Shown here one piece after another: positions 11,691 through 18,559 of a stretch of 38,067 nt of DNA. Under the pieces are notes generated by a model, which saw only the letters and a list, made by a program, of their open reading frames with translations, was not told the origin of the DNA and made no database searches. The stretch is from IMG/VR virus record IMGVR_UViG_3300046557_000852, positions 1 through 38,067 of that record; one strand, 5' to 3'. The position numbers were made by a program, and so were the translations under genes. Position 1 is the first letter of the stretch; each line of letters begins with the position of its first letter. Origin of the DNA: a virus.

Positions 11691-13746
11691 CTTCGCAACC
11701 CTCCCTCTCGACCTGGGCCACGAGCTGATCATCGACAACTTCGCCGGCGGCGGCGGGACCAGCACCGGGCTGGAAGAGGCTTTCGGGCGTCCGGTGGACA
11801 TCGCGATCAACCACGACCCGGAAGCGCTGGCGCTGCACGCCATGAACCACCCGCACACGAAGCACCTGTGCGAGAGCGTCTGGGACGTCGATCCGATCAA
11901 GGTGACGAACAACCAACCTGTTGGTCTGGTCTGGCTGTCGCCGGACTGCAAGCATTTCAGCAAGGCCAAGGGCGGCACGCCGGTGGCGAAGAACATTCGC
12001 GGTCTGGCCTGGGTGACGCTGCGCTGGGCGGCGAAGTGCAAGCCGCGAGTGATCATGCTGGAGAACGTGGAGGAGTTCAAGACTTGGGGGCCGCTGCTGG
12101 TGGACGACGAGGGCAACTTCCGCCCGGATCCGGCCAAGAAGGGCAAGACGTTCGAGAGCTTCCTCCGCCAGCTGCGCGGCCATGGCTACACGGTCGATCA
12201 CAAGGAGCTGCGAGCCAGCGACTACGACACCCCAACGATCAGAAAGCGCTTCTTCCTGGTCGCGCGCCGCGATGGCCTGCCGATCCGCTGGCCGGCGCCG
12301 ACGAACGGCGCGCCAACGTCGGCCGGCGTGCTGGCCGGGAACCTGGCGCCGTGGCGTACGGCCGCTGAGTGCATCGACTGGTCCATCCCGTGCCCGAGCA
12401 TCTTCGAGCGCAAGCGGCCACTGGCCGAGGCCACGATGCGCCGGATCGCCAAGGGCATCATGCGCTATGTAGTGGACTCGGCCGCGCCGTTCATCGTGGG
12501 GCAGGGCGGCCCGATCTATTCCGGCAAGCCGGTTTCATCGGCGCAGCCGTTCGGCACCCTGACGACCGAGAACCATCGCGCCGTTGTCGTTCCGAGCATC
12601 GTCCCGGTCACCCACCAGGGTGGTGACCGCAGCGAATCCGTGAACGAGCCGTTCCGCACCATCACCAGCGCGCAGCGCGGCGAGAAGGCGCTGGCCGTTG
12701 CCACGCTGGTGCAGTCCGGCTATGGCGAGCGTGATGGCCAGGCGCCGCGTGCACTCGACATCGAGAAGCCGCTGGGCACAGTGGTGGCCGGTGCCAGCAA
12801 GGCGGCGCTGGTGACCGCATTCCTGAACGAGCATGCCAACGGCAGTAATCAGCGCGTGATGCCGGCGGACGAGCCGCTGCGCACGATCTGCGCCCAGGTC
12901 AAGGGTGGCCACTTCAGCGCCGTCTCCGCGACCCTGGTGGGCGTCGGTGGCCGCGCCGGCGAGAGCCGTCCGCGCGGCGCCGATGAGCCGGCCGCAACGA
13001 TCACTGCAAAGGGCGACACGGCGCTGGTCACGGCTCACATAACCAAATTCCGCACCGGCGCCACCGGCAGCGACATGAACCTGCCCATGCCGACTATCAC
13101 GGCTGGGCCTAAGGAGAACCCAGCGGGCGCTCCGCATGCGCTGGGCATCGTGACTGCGCACATCCAGCGGGACATGGGGCAAAGCATCGGGCACGCTGTC
13201 GACGCGCCGCTTGCCACTACGACTGCCGGTGGGGCAGGGAAATCAGCCTTGGTTGCAAGCAGCCTTGTCAAGCTGCGCGGCACGAGCAGCACGGCCAGCA
13301 TGGACGAGCCCCTGCACACGGTAAGCGCTGGCGGGCAACACCACGCAGAGGTGCGCGCCTTCCTGGTCAAGTACTACGGCTCCGATCAGGATCCTCGCCT
13401 CGAAGAGCCGCTGCACACCGTCACCACGAAGGATCGATTCGGTCTCGTGACCATCCAGGGCGTGGACTACCAGATAGTCGATATCGGCCTGCGCATGTTG
13501 GAGCCGGCCGAACTTTACCGCGCCCAGGGCTTTCCGGCTGAATACGTCATCCGCGAAATCCCTGATCCTGAGCTGTTATTCAAGGATGGCCACCAGGCTG
13601 AGGGCAACCCTCTGGCGCTGCCGCGCGTGCCGCTGACGAAATCCGCCCAAGTGCGCATGTGCGGGAACAGCGTCTGCCCGCCGATGGCCCGCGCGCTGAT
13701 CCAGGCGAACTTCCGGCACGAGCTCGAGATTGCGAGGGCTGCGTGA
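11680..13746 (+). CDS. Phage C5 cytosine DNA methyltransferase with internal repeats
   Basis: A 688-aa enzyme that would transfer a methyl group to cytosine C5 in phage DNA, probably to evade restriction. Motif I is FAGGGGTSTG (21-30), motif IV is SPDCKHFS with catalytic Cys90 (Asp instead of the usual second Pro), motif VI is ENV at 128-130, motif VIII-like is TPTIRKRFFLVA, and the C-terminal motif X region is RMCGNSVCPP. Between about residues 285 and 595, in place of a normal target-recognition domain, there are about nine degenerate repeats built on (D)EPL.T(I/V)TA followed by an ALVTAFLVK-like strand. The insert makes the protein longer than most monospecific C5 enzymes. Confidence 0.88.
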   Translation: MKRDFATLPLDLGHELIIDNFAGGGGTSTGLEEAFGRPVDIAINHDPEALALHAMNHPHTKHLCESVWDVDPIKVTNNQPVGLVWLSPDCKHFSKAKGGTPVAKNIRGLAWVTLRWAAKCKPRVIMLENVEEFKTWGPLLVDDEGNFRPDPAKKGKTFESFLRQLRGHGYTVDHKELRASDYDTPTIRKRFFLVARRDGLPIRWPAPTNGAPTSAGVLAGNLAPWRTAAECIDWSIPCPSIFERKRPLAEATMRRIAKGIMRYVVDSAAPFIVGQGGPIYSGKPVSSAQPFGTLTTENHRAVVVPSIVPVTHQGGDRSESVNEPFRTITSAQRGEKALAVATLVQSGYGERDGQAPRALDIEKPLGTVVAGASKAALVTAFLNEHANGSNQRVMPADEPLRTICAQVKGGHFSAVSATLVGVGGRAGESRPRGADEPAATITAKGDTALVTAHITKFRTGATGSDMNLPMPTITAGPKENPAGAPHALGIVTAHIQRDMGQSIGHAVDAPLATTTAGGAGKSALVASSLVKLRGTSSTASMDEPLHTVSAGGQHHAEVRAFLVKYYGSDQDPRLEEPLHTVTTKDRFGLVTIQGVDYQIVDIGLRMLEPAELYRAQGFPAEYVIREIPDPELLFKDGHQAEGNPLALPRVPLTKSAQVRMCGNSVCPPMARALIQANFRHELEIARAA

Positions 13747-14546
13747 TGGACTGGTTCCGCATGTATGGGGAGTTCGCATCAGATGCCAAAGTGCAAAGTA
13801 TGAGCGAGGCAATGCAGCGCCGCCTTGTGATGCTTTTCTGCCTCCGTTGCAGTAACAGCCTTGAAACGTTACAGGATGATGAGATTGCTTTCGCGTTGCG
13901 TATCGATGATGCCGCCTTGGCGGAAACCAAGGCACTGTTTCTGCGGAAAAGGTTCATCGACGAGGCCTGGAATATCGTGCGCTGGGATACCCGCCAATAT
14001 GCCTCGGACTCAAGCGCGGCGCGGGTTGCGAGGCATCGAGCCAATAAAAAAGCAACCGTGAAACAGGCATGTAACGTTACTGTATCGGTGCAGAACAGAG
14101 CAGATACAGAACAGAACAGAACAGAAGCAGAACAGAAAGAGCAGCACAGCGCCGCGCGCTCGACCAATGCCGTCGACCTCAGCGTCGCGATGCGCAAAGC
14201 CGGCGTTGCGACGCAACCTGCCGACCCGCGTTTGATCGCATTGGCCGCCCAAGGCGTCGAGCCGGAGACCGCTACAGCTGCCTGCGAGGAGGCGAAGCGC
14301 GCCAAGCCGAACGAGCGAATCGGCTCCGGCTACGTGTTCGCGATTCTGGAGCGCTGGGCGGCCGACGCCGCGGCACTGCGCGTGGCCGGCGCCAGGCCAC
14401 CGCCATCCCGAGCCTCCCCTGGCTTCCAAAACGCCGCCGCCCAAAGCCGCACCATCGCCGACCGCCTGACCCGGAGAACCGCAAATGCAAGACCTGACGA
14501 CAACATCATCGACCTCAACGCCCCTCCAGCATCGGCCTCTGCCTGA
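13746..14546 (+). CDS. Replication initiator-like protein (O-type position)
   Basis: A 266-aa protein starting at a TGATG junction with the methyltransferase. The N-terminus (MDWFRMYGEFASDAKVQSMS, then LVMLFCLRCSN and DDEIAFALRID) resembles the winged-helix domain of phage replisome-organiser proteins. The middle (QNRADTEQNRTEAEQKEQ) is low complexity and comes from a purine-rich ACAGA-type tandem repeat at 14086-14146. The C-terminus is a helical domain followed by a disordered tail. Position before the P-like gene supports the O role. The family call is tentative. Confidence 0.65.
   Translation: MDWFRMYGEFASDAKVQSMSEAMQRRLVMLFCLRCSNSLETLQDDEIAFALRIDDAALAETKALFLRKRFIDEAWNIVRWDTRQYASDSSAARVARHRANKKATVKQACNVTVSVQNRADTEQNRTEAEQKEQHSAARSTNAVDLSVAMRKAGVATQPADPRLIALAAQGVEPETATAACEEAKRAKPNERIGSGYVFAILERWAADAAALRVAGARPPPSRASPGFQNAAAQSRTIADRLTRRTANARPDDNIIDLNAPPASASA
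14086..14146 (+). repeat. ACAGA-type short tandem repeats inside the O-like gene, candidate origin element
   Basis: About ten copies of CAGA/ACAGA units, several in tight tandem (ACAGAACAGAACAGAACAG), make a thymine-poor, purine-biased strand within the coding sequence. In lambda, the replication origin lies inside gene O as iterons plus an unwinding element, so this is a candidate origin. The units are shorter than known iterons, and it could equally be simple low-complexity coding. Confidence 0.35.
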
Positions 14547-15198
14547 AAGCTGGGTCGAGAAGCTGTTCGAGAAAATGCTCTTCGACTACGGCAAGAAATT
14601 CACCGACCAGTGGGGCGCCGCCGACTCCGATGGGCTCATCGCCTACTGGTCGGCCTCGCTGGCCGGCTTCACTGGCGCCGAGCTCGATCGCGGCGTCGCG
14701 GCGATGGAGGACCTGGACTGGCCACCGACGCTGCCACAGTTCAAAAAACTCTGCCGCCCGCCCATGGACCCGATGGTGGCGTTCTACGAGGCCCAGGCCG
14801 GCATGCTGGCGCGCGCGGCGGGCCGCATGGGCGAGTGGTCGCACCGCGCCGTATTCTGGGCCGCGATGCAGCTGGGCCCGGCCGTGACCGAACAGCAATA
14901 CGCGACAATTCGTCCGCGCTGGGAAAGGGCCCTAGGAGACGCGCTAGCGCTTGGCAGCTGGGCTGCTATTCCCAATCCTGCGATCGCCTTGCCAGCGCCC
15001 GGCAGGACGCTCCTGGCGGTATCCGTGGCCAAGGAACGCCTCGGCAATCTGCAGGCGTCGGGCATTTTGAAGCGGGAGCCGGATCCGGACAAGCGTTTGG
15101 AGTGGGCGCGCAAGATCATCGCCCGCGAGGCCGCCGGTGACAAGACCGTCGAATTGCATTCGCTGAAGCTGGCCAAGGCCGCCCTGGAGCGCGGGTGA
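14485..15198 (+). CDS. Replication protein P-like (helicase loader)
   Basis: A 237-aa protein resembling lambda P-type replication proteins: WVEKLFEKMLFDYGKKFTDQWG, LIAYWSASLAGFTGAELDRG and DWPPTLPQFKKLC are the recognisable stretches. P-type proteins bring the host DnaB helicase to the origin-bound O protein. The gene overlaps the O-like gene by 62 nt and the following recombinase start by 4 nt (GTGA). The N-terminal ~18 residues are Ser/Thr-rich and may be unstructured. Confidence 0.7.
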   Translation: MQDLTTTSSTSTPLQHRPLPESWVEKLFEKMLFDYGKKFTDQWGAADSDGLIAYWSASLAGFTGAELDRGVAAMEDLDWPPTLPQFKKLCRPPMDPMVAFYEAQAGMLARAAGRMGEWSHRAVFWAAMQLGPAVTEQQYATIRPRWERALGDALALGSWAAIPNPAIALPAPGRTLLAVSVAKERLGNLQASGILKREPDPDKRLEWARKIIAREAAGDKTVELHSLKLAKAALERG

Positions 15199-16262
15199 GC
15201 GCTGAGGTCTTCAAGGTCGGCGCCGTCTGGCACTACCGGTTCCAGGTGAAGCCGTTCCCGCGTGTGCAGCGCAGCACCCGCCTGCGCGACCGCACGGCCG
15301 CCGGCCAGGTTGCGGCGCGAGCCTACGCCGACGCCGTCGCGCGCGCCAACGGCGGCGACCCGGTGCCGACGCTGCAGCAGCTGCTGGCCGACTGGATCCT
15401 GGTGCGCGGCCAGCACTCCAGCGCGCACCACATCCGTAGTGTGGAGACGTTCGGCCGCCTGCACACCTACGGCATGGACGCGCTGCTGGTCACCCAGCTG
15501 GACACCGACACCGTCGAGCGCGCGCGCAGCAAGCACCTGGCCACGCACAGCCACGCCTCGGCTAACCACTGGCTGCGCGTGCTCAAGCTGCTGGTGCGCT
15601 GGGCAGTGCGGCGCGAGATCCTGCCGCGCCTACCCTGGGCGGTGACGATGCTGCCGGTGCAAAAGCGCGTGCGCGCCATCCTGCCGCTGTCGGCCGCGAT
15701 GGCCTGGTTCGCCGCGGTCGACCGCGCCTCTACCCGCGCGCCCAACATCGGCGTGGCGGTGCGGTTGATGCTGTGGCTGGGCCTGCGCGAGTCGGAGGCG
15801 ATCACCGCGCGCTGGGAATGGATCGACTGGGAGCGCGGCACCTACACGCCCGGCAAGACGAAGGGCAAAGAAGCCGACGCGCTCAAGATGATGCCCTGGC
15901 TGATCGACTACCTGCAGCCGCTGCGCCAGGCGGAAGGCCTGATCGTTCGCCGGCTCGACGGCAGCCCCTACGGCGCCGGCCTGGCGCGCGGCGCGATCCG
16001 GGCGGCCAATGCCACCTGCTCGACCAAGGGCATCACCCCGCACCGCCTGCGCGGCACCATCGCCACCGTGATGAGCGAGAACGGCGCGCCGATCCAGAGC
16101 ATCCAGGCCTACCTGCGCCACAAGGACGTGCGCACGACCATGGCCTATCTCGAAAAGAACACCGAGCTGATCGCCACCGCACAGGCCAAAATCGCCGAAA
16201 AAGCGGGTTTAACATGGCGGAAAAATGGCGAAGACCTTGAAAGCGCGCCTTATGGAACCTGA
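15195..16262 (+). CDS. Second tyrosine recombinase, coupled to the replication genes
   Basis: A 355-aa tyrosine recombinase with a complete catalytic set: Arg198 in LGLRESEA, Lys221/223 in PGKTKGK, His283 and Arg286 in TPHRLRG, His309 in LRHKD and nucleophile Tyr318 in MAYLEK. A core-binding SAM-like domain spans about residues 58-150. It begins with GTG overlapping the stop of the P-like gene and so is part of the replication operon, not adjacent to the left attachment region. Unlike the first integrase it has an intact HxxR box. It may resolve phage multimers or mediate another site-specific event. Confidence 0.88.
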   Translation: MSAEVFKVGAVWHYRFQVKPFPRVQRSTRLRDRTAAGQVAARAYADAVARANGGDPVPTLQQLLADWILVRGQHSSAHHIRSVETFGRLHTYGMDALLVTQLDTDTVERARSKHLATHSHASANHWLRVLKLLVRWAVRREILPRLPWAVTMLPVQKRVRAILPLSAAMAWFAAVDRASTRAPNIGVAVRLMLWLGLRESEAITARWEWIDWERGTYTPGKTKGKEADALKMMPWLIDYLQPLRQAEGLIVRRLDGSPYGAGLARGAIRAANATCSTKGITPHRLRGTIATVMSENGAPIQSIQAYLRHKDVRTTMAYLEKNTELIATAQAKIAEKAGLTWRKNGEDLESAPYGT

Positions 16263-16360
16263 ATGTGCAGATTATTGAGGATCATCAGAAACAACCCAGC
16301 CCGACGCCGCCAAAAAGCCGGGCGCAACAACCGCAAGACAGTCCAAACGAGGGGAACACC

Positions 16361-16756
16361 ATGCTGGCAAGAGTAAGAAAACAAGATGTGCAGGTCGATT
16401 CGTGGGTGCGTCCCGATCCGCTGGACTACTGCCTGGCCGTCTGGAAGGACTGGATGGCGAGCACCGGCCAGCGCAACCTCGGCGCCCGCATCATGGGCGG
16501 CCTGGTCGGCGAGACGGACGGCCACGGCCAAGACCTGCACGAGGCCCAGCACAGCCACGATATGCAGGTCGCCGCCGCGACCGATGCGATGATCGATAGC
16601 CTGGACCGCATCCACGTGTGGGCCATCTACGCCAGCTGCAGGATCGCCACCGCGTGGCGCTTCCCGAATGCCGACCTGGTCGTTACCGCCGCCGCCGCTC
16701 GCGCCGAGTTGGTGGTGAAGCTGAAAAAAAATGAGTGCACGCGCAATCTTTTCTGA
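16361..16756 (+). CDS. Putative Q-like late antiterminator / hypothetical phage protein
   Basis: A 131-aa protein. I chose the ATG at 16361 because GAGGGG lies 6 nt upstream; the frame extension before it is poor. The C-terminal half (AAATDAMIDSLDRIHVWAIYASCRIATAW... ARAELVVKLKKN) resembles small betaproteobacterial phage proteins found at the Q position, with helices and a basic end. A promoter-like element begins at its stop codon and a terminator follows, the layout of lambda Q, PR' and tR'. The Q role is inferred from that layout. Confidence 0.5.
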   Translation: MLARVRKQDVQVDSWVRPDPLDYCLAVWKDWMASTGQRNLGARIMGGLVGETDGHGQDLHEAQHSHDMQVAAATDAMIDSLDRIHVWAIYASCRIATAWRFPNADLVVTAAAARAELVVKLKKNECTRNLF

Positions 16757-16768
16757 TATAGTGCACGC
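16735..16768 (+). promoter_or_regulatory. Candidate late promoter PR' with flanking direct repeats
   Basis: TGATATAGT (16754-16762) is an extended -10 (TGN plus TATAGT) that begins at the stop codon of the Q-like gene. A direct repeat of GTGCACGC occurs at 16735-16742 and 16761-16768, 26 bp apart, on either side of it. No good -35 is present, as expected where an activator or antiterminator such as Q acts. Confidence 0.45.
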
Positions 16769-16790
16769 ACACGGGGATTCGCTCGTCCAG

Positions 16791-16826
16791 AAAAAAGCTC
16801 GCCACCAATCGGTCGCGGGCTTTTTT
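16791..16826 (+). terminator. Rho-independent terminator (tR'-like)
   Basis: AAAAAAGC pairs with GCTTTTTT (8 bp), continued by a wobble pair and a CGC/GCG extension, with a 12-nt loop. The run of T on the plus strand and A on the other could terminate in both directions. It lies about 30 bp past the candidate late promoter, where a Q-dependent terminator would be expected. Confidence 0.75.
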
Positions 16827-16847
16827 GCTTTTTACCGCGAGGCAGCC

Positions 16848-17006
16848 ATGACGCAGGTAACGCAGCCCAGCAAGGCCAAGGTGCGAGAGTGGTTGGATCA
16901 GCGCACCCATTCGCACGAACCGCCGCCCACATCAGAAGAAATTCGCGAGCAGTTGGGCTGGAACCTGATCCCCGAGAACCGTAGGCCACCGCAGCCAACC
17001 GACTGA
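16848..17006 (+). CDS. Small hypothetical protein (52 aa)
   Basis: A 52-aa protein starting MTQVTQPSKAKVREWLDQR and containing PPTSEEIREQLGW, suggesting a short helix-turn-helix-like helical pair. GAGG precedes the ATG. It is the first gene after the terminator at 16791-16826 and so the first late gene. No family is recognised. Confidence 0.5.
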   Translation: MTQVTQPSKAKVREWLDQRTHSHEPPPTSEEIREQLGWNLIPENRRPPQPTD

Positions 17007-17011
17007 ACACC

Positions 17012-17203
17012 ATGCAGACCATCCACCGACGCGACCTGATCATCAGGGCTGTGCGAAGTGGCGATCGCGTGCGCATCGATCAGCTGGTCGAGCGGCTGGC
17101 CGATGCTGAACGCGCGCTCCAGATCCTGCACGCCAAGGGTTATGGCGCCACGGGTATGACCGCCAGCGCTACAGCCGCACAGGTTCCTGAAGTGGCGCGT
17201 TGA
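17012..17203 (+). CDS. Small hypothetical protein (63 aa)
   Basis: A 63-aa protein with a basic N-terminal half (MQTIHRRDLIIRAVRSGDRVR) and a helix (IDQLVERLADAERALQILHAKGYG). It begins 5 nt after the previous gene, and its TGA forms a TGATG junction with the HNH endonuclease. No function can be assigned. Confidence 0.5.
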   Translation: MQTIHRRDLIIRAVRSGDRVRIDQLVERLADAERALQILHAKGYGATGMTASATAAQVPEVAR

Positions 17204-17598
17204 TGGCCCGCCTACAGACATTGAAAAGCCGGATCAGCTCAGCGCCGGCCAGGTTGGCGACGATTCAGCCGGGCAGCTGGCGTACCGACAAGACAAGCAG
17301 CACCGCACGCGGCTATGGGTACAAATGGCAACAGGCTCGCGCTGGTTATCTGGTGCTGCACCCATTCTGCGCCTACTGCTTGCGCGAGGCCGGCATCAGC
17401 TACGACCAAGAGGCCGTCGCGATCGGCCTGCAATGCACCAAGGCCGGTATCGGCCTGCCGTACGCAAGCGTGGTCGACCACATCGAACCGCACCGTGGTG
17501 ACATGAAGCTGTTCTGGGACTCGACCAGGTGGCAGTCGCTGTGCGCGACGCACCACAGCCGCGATAAGCAGCGCGAGGAAGCGCTGATTCAACCGTAG
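17203..17598 (+). CDS. Phage HNH endonuclease (packaging-associated)
   Basis: A 131-aa HNH nuclease: a zinc pair CAYC (about residues 57-60), the catalytic VVDHIEPHRGD, and LCATHHSRDKQ supplying the last His and Cys. HNH proteins encoded next to the terminase genes, as HK97 gp74, are required with TerS/TerL for cos cleavage in that phage group. I start at the ATG in the TGATG overlap. Position two genes before terS supports the packaging role. Confidence 0.85.
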   Translation: MARLQTLKSRISSAPARLATIQPGSWRTDKTSSTARGYGYKWQQARAGYLVLHPFCAYCLREAGISYDQEAVAIGLQCTKAGIGLPYASVVDHIEPHRGDMKLFWDSTRWQSLCATHHSRDKQREEALIQP

Positions 17599-17617
17599 TA
17601 GACGAACAGGCGACATC

Positions 17618-17992
17618 ATGATCCGGACACTCCTTTGCCAGCTGGTTGGCCACCGTCGCGCAGTAGCGCGTGAGTTCCGATTGGTCGCGCCAAATACAAC
17701 CGTGGCGTGGGAGAAGTGCCCACGCTGCGAGAGGCAGCACCGCATCGACACGCCGTCGGCGCTGCTGGTGCGCAGCGTGGCTGCCGCCAACTTGATCCCG
17801 CCAGGCTACGGCGTAGCTTGGGTCCGCTGGCAGAGCGGCGACGCGGTCTGCATGCCGGTGCCACTCAACATCGTTGCCGCAGGCGCGCGTCGCGGCTGGT
17901 ACTGGTGTCGGTGCCCAAGGGCGTTGGTCAATGACCCTCGTCAGGCGTTCCAGCAGGGCTACGAGGTGGGTCGCGGCGATCACGAGGACTGA
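17618..17992 (+). CDS. Hypothetical protein with CPRC motif
   Basis: A 124-aa protein. It contains KCPRCERQHRID, which resembles half of a zinc ribbon, and a second Cys pair near the C-terminus (YWCRCPRALV), so a single zinc site is possible. Between them is a beta-rich stretch. I do not recognise it. It lies between the HNH nuclease and the small terminase gene. Confidence 0.55.
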   Translation: MIRTLLCQLVGHRRAVAREFRLVAPNTTVAWEKCPRCERQHRIDTPSALLVRSVAAANLIPPGYGVAWVRWQSGDAVCMPVPLNIVAAGARRGWYWCRCPRALVNDPRQAFQQGYEVGRGDHED

Positions 17993-18004
17993 TAGCCCTG
18001 AGAA

Positions 18005-18038
18005 GGGAGGGGGCGGTCGGAAGTCTGGCCGCCCCCTC
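18005..18038 (+). terminator. Very strong GC hairpin upstream of terS
   Basis: A perfect 11-bp stem GGAGGGGGCGG/CCGCCCCCTCC with a 12-nt loop follows the preceding gene by a few bases. No T-tract follows. It may be a terminator-like attenuator, or part of the cos/packaging region that is expected near terS. Confidence 0.5.
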
Positions 18039-18097
18039 CGTCTAGACCGCATGGTCTCTCACGTACAGATTATTTCCCTCGATAGGAGGTCGTGTTA

Positions 18098-18559
18098 ATG
18101 GAGTTAACTGGCAAACACCGGGCGTTCGCGGTCGCTCGCCTTGCCGGGAAGTCCAAAAAGGACGCGGCAATCGCGGCCGGGTACAGCGCGAAGACAGCCG
18201 GGCCGGCAGGCACCAGGCTGGCCAAGATTCCGCAGATCGCTGAATTCATCGCGAAGTACCAGAAGCCGGATGCCGGGCCGCTGCCGCCCCCTCCGCCGGC
18301 GAAACCGGTCCCAAAGTTCGACGTCAATACCGCGATCATGTTCTCGGACCCCAAGCAGTTTCTGCTGGCGGCCATGAACGATCCGGCTGCGCCGGGCGCG
18401 CTTCGCGTGGACGCGGCCAAGGCGCTGATGCCATTCGTGCACAAGAAGGTCGGCGAAGTCGGCAAGAAGGAAGAGGCGGCCGCCGCGGCGAAGAAGGCGG
18501 CGAACAAATTCGCGGTGAGCGCGCCGCCCAAGCTCGTCGTCAACAACGGGAAGAAGTAA
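18098..18559 (+). CDS. Terminase small subunit
   Basis: A 153-aa protein with the N-terminal helix-turn-helix of small terminases (LTGKHRAFAVARLAGKSKKDAAIAAGYSAKTA, about residues 3-34), a Pro-rich linker, and a Lys/Ala-rich C-terminus. Small terminases bind the packaging site and load the large subunit. The ATG at 18098 is preferred over a GTG 6 nt upstream because TAGGAGGT then has proper 7-nt spacing. The large subunit starts directly after its stop. Confidence 0.85.
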   Translation: MELTGKHRAFAVARLAGKSKKDAAIAAGYSAKTAGPAGTRLAKIPQIAEFIAKYQKPDAGPLPPPPPAKPVPKFDVNTAIMFSDPKQFLLAAMNDPAAPGALRVDAAKALMPFVHKKVGEVGKKEEAAAAAKKAANKFAVSAPPKLVVNNGKK

